A DNA stretch of 64,000 nt, taken from positions 248,001 to 312,000 of the forward strand of contig CATQGW010000001.1 in the NCBI GenBank assembly GCA_958295515.1, in the 5' to 3' direction. This DNA comes from an uncultured Dehalococcoidia bacterium. GTDB lineage: Bacteria > Chloroflexota > Dehalococcoidia > Bin125. Below the pieces are notes generated by a model, which worked only from the letters and a program-made list of their open reading frames with translations, had not been told where the DNA came from and did not search any database. The position numbers were made by a program, and so were the translations under genes. This document shows positions 1-8,513 of the stretch, one piece after another. The first letter of the stretch is position 1. Every line of letters starts with the position of its first letter.

Positions 1-2
1 AC

Positions 3-1500
3 GCGGTCGATCTGGCCGAACTGAGCGCTATCAGTGGGCAGACCGGCTGGAGCGGGACGGGCCGCATACTCGTCGATTTCGGCGAGCATCACCGCAAATT
101 CGGTGTAGTCCCGAACAAGACGATCGATCCGTTCGTGGCCTTGACGCGGTACGCGGCCTCTGCACTCGAAGCGCCAGCCACAGGAGCAGCCGGCGTCCGA
201 GTCGGGTTAGACATCGCTGATGCCGCAGCCATCAGTCGACACGCCTGGGAATACGGCCTCGGCGAAGGGACCATTCGCCAGCGCATCCCGTCGCTTCTGC
301 ATGCGCTAGATCCAAATGAGGAGGTGGCGTTCTTGACCACCGGAGTAGAGGCCAATAAGACCGTCCTCATCGCCTTGACCGATCGGCGCATCATCTGGTC
401 GGACAAGGACCTGGAACAAACCAACGCGATCGATCTGGTCGAACTGAGCACTATCAGTGGGCAGACCGGCCGGTTAGAGTCGGGGGATATACTCGTCGAT
501 TTCGACTGGCATCGCCGCAAATTCGGCTGGGTTCCGAACAAGACGATCGATCCGTTCGTGTCCTTGACGCGGGACGCGGCCTCTGCACTCGAAGCACCCG
601 CGCTCAGCCAGCTTGAGGAATCAGGCGAATCAACAGATGCCTCAACGCCGGCCACAGAAGCGGCCGGCATCCGAGTCAGGTTAGACATCGCTGATGCCGA
701 AGCCATCAATCGACACGCCAGGGAGTACGGCATCCGCGAACGGATCATCCACCAGCGCATCCCGTCGCTTCTGCATGCGCTAGATCATCTAAATGAGGAG
801 GTGGTGTTCTTGACCAGCGGACGACATGCTACCGGAGACGTCCTCATCGCCTTGACCGATCGGTACATCATCTGGTCGGACAAGGGCCTGGAACAAACCA
901 ACGCGATCGATCTGGTCGAACTGAGCACTATCAGTGGGCAGACCGGCGGGTTAGGGTCGGGGCATATACTCGTCGTTTTCGACGGGCATCACCGCAAATT
1001 TGATGTAGTCCCGAATGAGACGATCGATCCGTTCGTGGCCTTGACGCGGGACGCGGCCTCTGCACTCGAAACGCCAGCCACAGGAGCGGCCGGCATCCGA
1101 TTCAGGTTAGACATCGCTGATGCCGAAGCCATCAGTCGATACGCCAGGGAATACGGCATCCAGGAAGGGACCATCCGCCAGCGCATCCCGTCGCTTCTGC
1201 ATGCGCTAGATCCAAATGAGGGGGTGGTGTTCTTGACCACCGGAGTAGAGGCCAATAAGACCGTCCTCATCGTCTTGACCGATCGGCGCATCGTCTGGTC
1301 GGACAAGGACCCACAACAAACCAACACGATCGATCTGGTCGAACTGAGCACTATCAGTGGGCAGACCGGCCGGTTAGGGTCGGGGCATATACTCGTCGAT
1401 TTCGACTGGCATCGCCGCAAATTTGATGTAGTCCCGAATGAGACGATCGATCTGTTCGTGGCCTTGACGCGGGACGCGGCCTCTGCGCTCGGAGCGCCAG
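3..1500 (+). repeat. In-frame tandem repeat, ~423 bp (141 aa) unit, one longer 477 bp unit; 3 full copies plus one partial at the edge
   Basis: 'acgatcgatccgttcgtg' or a 1-nt variant at 120, 543, 1020 and 1443 (spacings 423, 477, 423). Confidence 0.9.
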
Positions 1501-2150
1501 CCACAGAAGCGGACCGCACAGTAACGCCATTCAAGCCAGTTGCGATCAAAGAGCTGAGCGATCAAGACCGCGCGGATGTGTACCGCCGGCTCGCGACCGA
1601 GATTGGCGACAGCAGGCTCATGACCCGAGGTGAGCTTGATCACCTGCCGACAGTCATGATGCCTGATGAACTCCTTTTGTGGTTCGCCTCAGGAGAACTA
1701 CAAAGCACTGGTAAAGAGCAACGTACGGGTGGTTTCGCGCTCGTCGCCCTCACGGATCGTCGCATCCTCATTCTCGACAAGAAGTTCCTTGCGGGTATTC
1801 AGACCATTGCCATCGATCTTGATCGTGTCAACTCGATCACTGGCGACACCGGGCTTTTTTTCGGCAATGTGAAGATCCAGGACGGCGGCGACGAACGTAA
1901 AGTTGGACTGATCAGGAACGACACAGTTCAACCATTCGTCGCTCGTGTGCAAGAGGCGATCCAACAACGAAAGCAGCACCTTCACGACCAACAAGCTGCG
2001 GCCATCGCAGCAGCATCGGCGCCAACGACCGCGCCGCCCGCCGCCGTCAATGTCGCTGACCAGCTAGAGAAGCTGGCCTCGCTGATGGAGCGTGGCATCC
2101 TCACGCCCGAGGAGTTTGCGCAGCAGAAAGCGAAGCTGCTTCAGGGGTAG
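3..2150 (+). CDS. Tandem-repeat bacterial PH-like (YokE/bPH_3-like) domain protein with C-terminal SHOCT domain; 5' end truncated by window edge
   Basis: Frame of the 135..2150 ORF stays open to base 3 (AVDLAELSAISGQTGWSGTGRILVDFGEHHRKFGVVPNKTIDPFVALTR...). Repeats of 'VFLTTG...LIALTDRRIIWSDKDLEQTNAIDLVELSTISGQTG'; C-term 'ADQLEKLASLMERGILTPEEFAQQKAKLLQG' is SHOCT-like. Confidence 0.8.
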   Translation, partial: AVDLAELSAISGQTGWSGTGRILVDFGEHHRKFGVVPNKTIDPFVALTRYAASALEAPATGAAGVRVGLDIADAAAISRHAWEYGLGEGTIRQRIPSLLHALDPNEEVAFLTTGVEANKTVLIALTDRRIIWSDKDLEQTNAIDLVELSTISGQTGRLESGDILVDFDWHRRKFGWVPNKTIDPFVSLTRDAASALEAPALSQLEESGESTDASTPATEAAGIRVRLDIADAEAINRHAREYGIRERIIHQRIPSLLHALDHLNEEVVFLTSGRHATGDVLIALTDRYIIWSDKGLEQTNAIDLVELSTISGQTGGLGSGHILVVFDGHHRKFDVVPNETIDPFVALTRDAASALETPATGAAGIRFRLDIADAEAISRYAREYGIQEGTIRQRIPSLLHALDPNEGVVFLTTGVEANKTVLIVLTDRRIVWSDKDPQQTNTIDLVELSTISGQTGRLGSGHILVDFDWHRRKFDVVPNETIDLFVALTRDAASALGAPATEADRTVTPFKPVAIKELSDQDRADVYRRLATEIGDSRLMTRGELDHLPTVMMPDELLLWFASGELQSTGKEQRTGGFALVALTDRRILILDKKFLAGIQTIAIDLDRVNSITGDTGLFFGNVKIQDGGDERKVGLIRNDTVQPFVARVQEAIQQRKQHLHDQQAAAIAAASAPTTAPPAAVNVADQLEKLASLMERGILTPEEFAQQKAKLLQG

Positions 2151-2352
2151 CTCGGCGGGAGTCGCCTGAGCTTTGCTCCGATGGTGAGCACTCTCTTGGT
2201 CGCTGTCGCAGGGAGGGGTGTGAGAGACCGGGTGGCGCGACAGAGCGCGCGTGTGAGAGTACCGGTCAGTGGCGTTCTCCGCCAACGGGGCAACACGGAT
2301 CGGTTTATGCTCCGAGTCTGTAGGCCGCCGGCCCGAACTGTGAGGAACCACG

Positions 2353-2658
2353 GTGACCACCCAAACGCTCGCGAACGAATCACTACTTGACGGCAGCGCG
2401 CTGCTCGATACGCTCGCGCTGGAGCAGAGCGCCGTCACTCTCGATCTGGAGGCCGCGACTATCCTGGCCAGGATTTTCGAGCGTGGCCATGCCACCTGTG
2501 AGGATCTGGCGGACTGGCTGGAAGCGCCTGAAGAGTGGATCGCCTTCTCACGCCTGCAGCGTGCGCGTCTGCTCTACGACGCGGGCACGGAGTTCACCGT
2601 TTCACCGGCGGGGCGTCAGCTCATCCAGAGACTGCTGAATGAGAGCGACGGGGAGTGA
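2353..2658 (+). CDS. Small winged-helix-like hypothetical protein
   Basis: 101 aa; C-term 'FTVSPAGRQLIQRLL' resembles the end of a wHTH wing; GTGA overlap with the next gene. Confidence 0.6.
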   Translation: MTTQTLANESLLDGSALLDTLALEQSAVTLDLEAATILARIFERGHATCEDLADWLEAPEEWIAFSRLQRARLLYDAGTEFTVSPAGRQLIQRLLNESDGE

Positions 2659-3221
2659 CCGAAGGTCGCTCGCGCATTGAGCGAGATGTTCAGAAGCGAG
2701 TCAGTGTGCGCCGTGCCATCGAGGAGTCGGTGGCGCTGGAGGTCACGTTGCTTGGCGACGGGAGAGGGATGCCGGAGTACCAGAAGCGCTTGGAGTTGCG
2801 AGACCGCCTGAAGCGACATCGTTTCGTCGCGAATGTCGCGATCCCAGAGATCTTGCATGACGACAATCCGGAGGCGACACCCGACGAAATCGAGATGAGC
2901 GCCATTGAGCAGGCCGACGTCGTGCTCTGCCTTGAGGGGCCGCGGCGAGCGCCGCTTGGCCTCTACACCGAAGCGCGCCTCTATTTCGACAGATCGAAGC
3001 CGGACAAGTGGTACCGGTGTCGGCCGACGGAGCGAGCCGACTCGACGGGGGAAGACGCGTTGATCGCCGCCTTGGCCGGCGATCCGCTCATGCGCATTGA
3101 GACGTTCAACTACGATCCAAAGGAGTGGGAGGAGTGTGGGCGCATCACCGCCGAGTGCATGCGGCGCATTGAGCTCATGGCAGCGCGAGAGATAGACCGG
3201 CACGTCGCCCAAGCGGAGTGA
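2655..3221 (+). CDS. Hypothetical protein, possible nucleoside deoxyribosyltransferase/TIR/SLOG-like Rossmannoid
   Basis: 188 aa; 'ALEVTLLGDG' strand, then 'EQADVVLCLEGPRRAPLGLYTEARLYF', similar to the NDT 'ADVVL...GT..E.G' pattern. Confidence 0.5.
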   Translation: MTEGRSRIERDVQKRVSVRRAIEESVALEVTLLGDGRGMPEYQKRLELRDRLKRHRFVANVAIPEILHDDNPEATPDEIEMSAIEQADVVLCLEGPRRAPLGLYTEARLYFDRSKPDKWYRCRPTERADSTGEDALIAALAGDPLMRIETFNYDPKEWEECGRITAECMRRIELMAAREIDRHVAQAE

Positions 3222-3292
3222 CGAGCAGCGTGGGGACGACCGCCGCGATTGGGTAGACTGTGCGGGAATGCGCTGTGTGGATGGAGGCTGCT

Positions 3293-4273
3293 GTGCCTGA
3301 GATGCCTGACGCTTTGCCGATGTATGACCAGCTGCCCTATCGGGAGAGGAATCCGGCGAAGACGGCTTGGGGGTTGTTTGGGGATGATGACCAGGTGGGG
3401 ATGTTCAACCTGCAGACGCCGGAGCGGATTGTGCAGGCGGCTCAGCTGGTGCGGAAGGGGGCGATGTTCCCGATGAATTGGGATCAGTCGCAGCCTTCGC
3501 CGCCGCTCTACAACCGGGGGGCGGTGCGGCACACGGTGATGCGGCGGGCGGGCTTTGGGCACCACGGCGACGATGTGCTGGACAATCTCTACACGCAGCA
3601 GTCGTCGCAGTGGGACGCGCTGACGCATGTGGGGGATTTCGAGCACGGCTTCTGGGGCGGGGTGACGAACGAGTGGCTGATTGAGAACCGCGACAATCCC
3701 AAGCTGGGGATCGAACACTGGGCGCGGCGCGGGATCGCGGGGCGCGCGGTGCTGCTGGACCTCGGCCGCTGGTATGAGGCGCAGGGGCGGCCGCTGCCCT
3801 TCGACGAGACGTTCCGCATCCCCGTCGACGATGTGGAGGCCTGCCGCGCGGCGCAGGGGGTGGAGTTCCAGGTGGGCGATGTGGTGCTGATTCGGCTGGG
3901 CTGGATTTCGTGGTACGAGCAGCAGGGGATGGGCGTGAAGCAGGCGCTCGCGCAGATGCCCAACCTGGCCTTCCCGGGGCTGGCCTGCGCGGAGGAGATG
4001 GCGGCCTACTGGTTTGACCATCATGTTGCGGCGCTCTGCTCCGACAACCCGGCGCTGGAAGCCTGGCCGCCGCCGAACTTTGCGGACCCCGACGGCTTCC
4101 TGCACCACTGGATCATCGGCCGCTTCGGGATGGCGATCGGCGAGATGTTCGTGCTCGATCAGCTCGCCGACGACTGCGCCGAGGACGGGGTCTACGAAAG
4201 CTTTTTCGCCGCGGCGCCGCTCAATGTGACCGGCGGTACGGGCAGCCCGCCCAACGCGCTGGCGATCAAATAG
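3293..4273 (+). CDS. Cyclase family protein (kynurenine formamidase-like)
   Basis: 'NRGAVRHTVMRRAGFGHHGDDVLDNLYTQQSSQWDALTHVGDFEHGFWGG'; GTG start chosen for GGAGG 5 nt upstream; ORF-track start is 3260. Confidence 0.8.
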   Translation: MPEMPDALPMYDQLPYRERNPAKTAWGLFGDDDQVGMFNLQTPERIVQAAQLVRKGAMFPMNWDQSQPSPPLYNRGAVRHTVMRRAGFGHHGDDVLDNLYTQQSSQWDALTHVGDFEHGFWGGVTNEWLIENRDNPKLGIEHWARRGIAGRAVLLDLGRWYEAQGRPLPFDETFRIPVDDVEACRAAQGVEFQVGDVVLIRLGWISWYEQQGMGVKQALAQMPNLAFPGLACAEEMAAYWFDHHVAALCSDNPALEAWPPPNFADPDGFLHHWIIGRFGMAIGEMFVLDQLADDCAEDGVYESFFAAAPLNVTGGTGSPPNALAIK

Positions 4274-4332
4274 GCAAGCAGGAGAGCGCGCGCAGCACAG
4301 CCGCGAGCCGGAACGGGAGCAGGACCGCGCGT

Positions 4333-4866
4333 ATGCCGGACACGCAGATCGAAGTCGTGCAGGGCGATATCGCCGCGCAGGACACCGAGGCCATCGTCAA
4401 CGCCGCGAACAACCATCTCTGGATGGGCGCGGGCTCGGCCGGCGCAATTGTGCGCGCGGGGGGGCGCGAGATCGAGGATGAGGCGATCCGCCAGGGGCCG
4501 ATCGCGGTGGGGGAGTCGGTCGTCACCGGCGGCGGCAGGCTGCCCGCGCAGCATGTGATTCACGCGGCGGCGATGGGGCAGGATCTGTCCACATCGGAAG
4601 AAAACATCCGCGCCGCGACGGACAGCGCGCTGCGCCGCGCGGAGGAGCTGCAGATCGCGTCGGTTTCTTTCCCGGCGCTGGGCACGGGGGTGGGCGGCTT
4701 TCCGCTGGACCAGGCGGCAAAAATCATGATCGGCGTGGCGCGGCGGCATTCGGGCGGGCAGCGCTCGGTGCGCATGGTGCGCTTTGTGCTGTTCGACGAG
4801 GCGGCTTTCGCCGCATTCCGCGCCGCGGCGGACGCCGACGGAGAAGGGGAAGGTTCGGAATCATGA
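4333..4866 (+). CDS. Macro domain (ADP-ribose binding/hydrolase) protein
   Basis: 'IEVVQGDIAAQDTEAIVNAANNHLWMGAGSAGAIVRAGG' and 'FPALGTGVGGFPLDQAA'. Confidence 0.92.
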   Translation: MPDTQIEVVQGDIAAQDTEAIVNAANNHLWMGAGSAGAIVRAGGREIEDEAIRQGPIAVGESVVTGGGRLPAQHVIHAAAMGQDLSTSEENIRAATDSALRRAEELQIASVSFPALGTGVGGFPLDQAAKIMIGVARRHSGGQRSVRMVRFVLFDEAAFAAFRAAADADGEGEGSES

Positions 4867-5216
4867 GCCGAAAAATTGAGTCCTGCACGCTCGAGGTGCG
4901 CGAGGGCGCGGAGTGGCGCGCCGTGACCGCGCTGAGCGACGCGGAATGGACGGGCTTTGCGCCGGCGGGCTGCGGGGTCGATCAGGGCCGAGTGATCGCG
5001 GTGCCCGCCGAGCCGCAGCATGCGATCCTGGACCCCAACGCGCCGGATCGCGACTTTCGCCTGATTCACCCCGACGGCGAGCCGCTTTTTGCGTTCCTGG
5101 GCTACGTTGACGACCGCCGCCCGCGCCCGAAAGGGGCGATCATTCTGGGCATCAGCACGACGCCGGAGCTGCTCGGGGAGTGGACGCAGGAGCTCGCCGC
5201 GTCGAGCGGAGACTGA
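4863..5216 (+). CDS. Hypothetical protein
   Basis: ATGA overlap with the macro-domain gene; no family recognised. Confidence 0.6.
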   Translation: MSRKIESCTLEVREGAEWRAVTALSDAEWTGFAPAGCGVDQGRVIAVPAEPQHAILDPNAPDRDFRLIHPDGEPLFAFLGYVDDRRPRPKGAIILGISTTPELLGEWTQELAASSGD

Positions 5217-5235
5217 CGCTCGGTAGACTGCGGAT

Positions 5236-5796
5236 ATGCCCCATTACACCCGATCGGGGGACGACGGCACGACCACGCTGTGGGGCGGCGGGCGGATTCC
5301 CAAATCGCACCCGCAGCCTGAGGCCTTTGGAGCGATTGATGAAGCGACCAGCGCGATCGGCCTCGGCCGGGCGCTGGCCTGCGGAGCGCGCACCAACGAG
5401 ATCGCCGTCGGCCTCCAGCGACGCCTCTATCTGATCATGGCCGAGCTGGCGGTTGCGGCGGGCAAGCCGATTCCCGACGATTTCGCCACTCAGGCCGAGC
5501 ACGTGACGCAGCTGGAAGCGTGGGCGGCGGAGCTGGAACGGCTGGCGCCGCCGCCGCGCGAGTTTGTGATCCCCGGCGAAGCAGCGGGGGCGGCGGCGCT
5601 GGACCTGGCGCGCACTACGGTGCGCCGCGCCGAGCGCGAGACGATCCGTCTGCGCGAGGCTGAACACCCCGTTAACCCGGAGACGCTGCGCTGGCTGAAC
5701 CGAGCCTCTTCGGTGCTGTTCGACCTGGCGCGCTACGAAGAGGCGGAGGCCGGCCGCCAGAGCCGCCCCGCCGCCGCGCGCGACAACGAGTCCTGA
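5236..5796 (+). CDS. Cob(I)yrinic acid a,c-diamide adenosyltransferase, PduO type
   Basis: 'YTRSGDDGTTTLWGGGRIPKSHPQPEAFGAIDEATSAIGLGRAL'; C-term 'LRWLNRASSVLFDLARYEEA'. Confidence 0.92.
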   Translation: MPHYTRSGDDGTTTLWGGGRIPKSHPQPEAFGAIDEATSAIGLGRALACGARTNEIAVGLQRRLYLIMAELAVAAGKPIPDDFATQAEHVTQLEAWAAELERLAPPPREFVIPGEAAGAAALDLARTTVRRAERETIRLREAEHPVNPETLRWLNRASSVLFDLARYEEAEAGRQSRPAAARDNES

Positions 5797-5807
5797 GCGA
5801 TGGCCGC

Positions 5808-7016
5808 ATGACATCCGAGAGCACTCTGGCCTTCATCTCCGAGGACGCCAGCCTGCAGCTGGCGCGGGTTGATGCGGACGGCGCGTCGACGCCGAAAACG
5901 CGGCTGGCCATGGAGCGCGAGGGTCTGCTGTTCATGTGGCCGACCTGGTCGCCCGACGGACAGACGATCGCGGTCAGCGCCAGCTCGCACCGGCGCGACA
6001 ATCCGCGGCTGGAACTCTGGCGCGTCTCACTCGAGGAGGGCGCGGCGGAGACGATGTATGCGAACCCGCCCGACGCGCGGCAGATCGTCGCGCCGGGGCT
6101 GGCGCACTACGTCAATTGGTCTCCCAGCGGGCGGGTGCTGGCGGTGGTCGGCAATGTCGGCAACGGTCTGGCCGCCAGCCTGGTCGCGGAGAGCGGGCGG
6201 GTGGAGCCGCGCCGGTTGATCGACGGCGCGCCGCTCTACTTCGCCTGGTCGCCCGACGGGCGCGCGGTGCTGGTGCATCGCGGGGCGCAGCTGCAGCTGC
6301 TCGATTTGGCCGCCGACGGAGGCGAACGCCAGCTGCTCCGCGCGCGCGCCTGCTTCCGCACGCCGGTCTGGAGCGTGGACGGCCAGCGCTTCGTCTACGC
6401 CGCGCCGCGGGCGGGCGGCGGCTGCACGCTGATCGGCGGCTGGCGCGCCTCGGAAGAGCGCGATGAGCTGCTTGAGGTGGGCGGCGAGGGAAGCGGCGCA
6501 AGCGCCAGCGGCGTCGCCTTTGTTCGCGCGCCCGGGCGCAACCGACTGGCGATCCTGCCGCTGCCGGACGGGGACACCGACTCGCTCGGCCTGCTCAGCT
6601 ACGACCTCGACACGCGCGAGCAGCGCACGCTGAGCGAGCGGCCGGCCAACGCGGTCTGCTGGGCGCCCGACGGCGAATCGCTCTTTGCTTTTGAGCCGAT
6701 GCCCGGCACGACGCTGATCGCGCTCTCCCGCTACGCCGCCGACGGGCGCTCAGAGCGGCTGGCGCGCTTCCAGCCCAGCGCCGAATTCGCCTCGATGCTC
6801 GCCTTCTTCGACCAGTTCGCGCAGTCGCACCAGATCGTCTCGCCGGACGGACGCTGGATCACCTTTTCGGGGCTGGCGCTCTCCAACGGAGGTTCGGGGC
6901 GGCGCGGCTTCGGTCCGCAGAACGGCTGCTACATCGTCCCGACCGACGGCTCGGCGGCGCCGCAGCGGGTCGGCGCGGGCAGCATCGGCTTCTTTCCCGG
7001 GGCGGGGGTGCGCTGA
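5808..7016 (+). CDS. WD40/TolB-like beta-propeller (PD40) protein
   Basis: Repeated 'W(S)PDG(R/Q)' motifs. Confidence 0.75.
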   Translation: MTSESTLAFISEDASLQLARVDADGASTPKTRLAMEREGLLFMWPTWSPDGQTIAVSASSHRRDNPRLELWRVSLEEGAAETMYANPPDARQIVAPGLAHYVNWSPSGRVLAVVGNVGNGLAASLVAESGRVEPRRLIDGAPLYFAWSPDGRAVLVHRGAQLQLLDLAADGGERQLLRARACFRTPVWSVDGQRFVYAAPRAGGGCTLIGGWRASEERDELLEVGGEGSGASASGVAFVRAPGRNRLAILPLPDGDTDSLGLLSYDLDTREQRTLSERPANAVCWAPDGESLFAFEPMPGTTLIALSRYAADGRSERLARFQPSAEFASMLAFFDQFAQSHQIVSPDGRWITFSGLALSNGGSGRRGFGPQNGCYIVPTDGSAAPQRVGAGSIGFFPGAGVR

Positions 7017-7462
7017 TGGCTTGCCGCACCGATTCGACGCAGCTGCTGCGACGCCACCATCTGCGTGTCACGCAGCAGCGGCTGGCGCTGCTGGAAGCGC
7101 TGCGGCACAGCGGCGAGCACGCGACCGCGGTGGACCTGCTCGACCAGGCGCGCGCGGACATCGCCGAGATTGATCCCAGCACCGTCTACCGCACGCTCGG
7201 CCAGCTGCGCGACCTTGGGCTCGTCTCGCAGACCGACCTCGGCGCGGGCGAGCGGATCTACCACTGGCGCGGCGACACGCCGCACCATCACCTCGTCTGC
7301 ACCGGCTGCGGGCAGATCACCGAGCTTCCGCACGATCTGCTGCACAGCATCGCCGACCGCCTGCAGCGCGATTTCGGCTTCCAGGCTGAAATTGACCACT
7401 GGGCGGTCTATGGACGCTGCCGCGACTGCGCGGATGACCAGACCGACGGAGCACACTCGTGA
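7016..7462 (+). CDS. Fur family transcriptional regulator
   Basis: 'RVTQQRLALLEAL', 'DPSTVYRTLGQLRDLGLV', 'HHHLVCTGCGQI', 'CRDC' zinc motifs. Confidence 0.93.
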   Translation: MACRTDSTQLLRRHHLRVTQQRLALLEALRHSGEHATAVDLLDQARADIAEIDPSTVYRTLGQLRDLGLVSQTDLGAGERIYHWRGDTPHHHLVCTGCGQITELPHDLLHSIADRLQRDFGFQAEIDHWAVYGRCRDCADDQTDGAHS

Positions 7463-8511
7463 CCGCCCTCCCCGACGCGCTCTCCCGCCACGCCGCCGCT
7501 GTGGAAGCAGAGATGCGCGCCACGGTTGACGCGGCGGCGGCGGGCGGCGGACTGGATCTGCCGATCCACGACATGGCGCGCTACACGCTGGGCTGGATTG
7601 ACCAGCACGGGCAGCCTGCGCAGGCGGCGGGCAAGCGCGCCCGACCTGCGCTCTGCATGCTTGGCGCGGCTGCCATCTCCGACGATCCCGCTACCCACGC
7701 TCGCGCCCTGCACGGCGCGGCGGCGGTGGAATTTGTACACAACTTCTCGCTCGTTCACGACGACATCCAGGATCAGGATGAGCAGCGCCGGGGGCGACCC
7801 ACCGTCTGGACCATCTGGGGCGTCAGCCAGGCGATTAACGCCGGCGACGCGGTGCGCGAACTGGCTGATCTCGCGCTGCTTCGAGCCCGCAATGCCGGCG
7901 CGCCGGCTGAGGCGATCCTCGACGCCGCCGCGCGGCTGAACAGCGCGACGCTGCGGATGATCGAGGGGCAGTACCTCGATCTGACCTTCGAGCAGCGGCT
8001 CGATGTTGAGCTTGAGGAATATCTACAGATGGTGGAGCGCAAGACCGGCGCGATGATGGGGGTGAGCCTGGCGATCGGCGCGACTCTGGCGGGCGCGTCC
8101 GCGCAGCAGGCCGATGCGCTGCAGCTGGCCGGTCAGCGGCTGGGGCGCTGCTTCCAAATCCGCGACGACTGGCTCGGCGTCTGGGGCGACGCGGCGGCGC
8201 TGGGCAAATCGACCGACAGCGACATCCGCCGCAAGAAAAAGGCTTACCCGGTGCTCTGGACGCTGCGCAACGCTCCTGTCGGGGCCCGCGACGCGCTGCT
8301 CGATGCCTGGCGGCTTGATGAGCTCTCCGATGAGGATGTGTCGGCTGTCCACTCGCTGCTCGACGAGAGCGGCGCGTCGGAGGCGGCGAACGAGGCCGCT
8401 GAGCATGAGTACGAGGCCTTCCGCAGCGCGCTGCTCGACTGCCGACCGCGAGCGCAGGCGGTCGTTGAACTGGAAGCGGTCGCCGCCTTTAGCTTGCAAC
8501 GGGATCGTTAG
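7459..8511 (+). CDS. Polyprenyl (farnesyl/geranylgeranyl) diphosphate synthase
   Basis: 'GKRARPAL', 'VHDDIQDQDEQRRGRPT', second motif 'QIRDDWLGVWGD'. Confidence 0.92.
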   Translation: MTALPDALSRHAAAVEAEMRATVDAAAAGGGLDLPIHDMARYTLGWIDQHGQPAQAAGKRARPALCMLGAAAISDDPATHARALHGAAAVEFVHNFSLVHDDIQDQDEQRRGRPTVWTIWGVSQAINAGDAVRELADLALLRARNAGAPAEAILDAAARLNSATLRMIEGQYLDLTFEQRLDVELEEYLQMVERKTGAMMGVSLAIGATLAGASAQQADALQLAGQRLGRCFQIRDDWLGVWGDAAALGKSTDSDIRRKKKAYPVLWTLRNAPVGARDALLDAWRLDELSDEDVSAVHSLLDESGASEAANEAAEHEYEAFRSALLDCRPRAQAVVELEAVAAFSLQRDR

Positions 8512-8513
8512 CG

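Noticed and set aside
89-760. Minus-strand ORFs (89..760, 989..1549) that look like repeat proteins
   Set aside because: Antisense shadows of the plus-strand repeat array, which has the PH/SHOCT signature.
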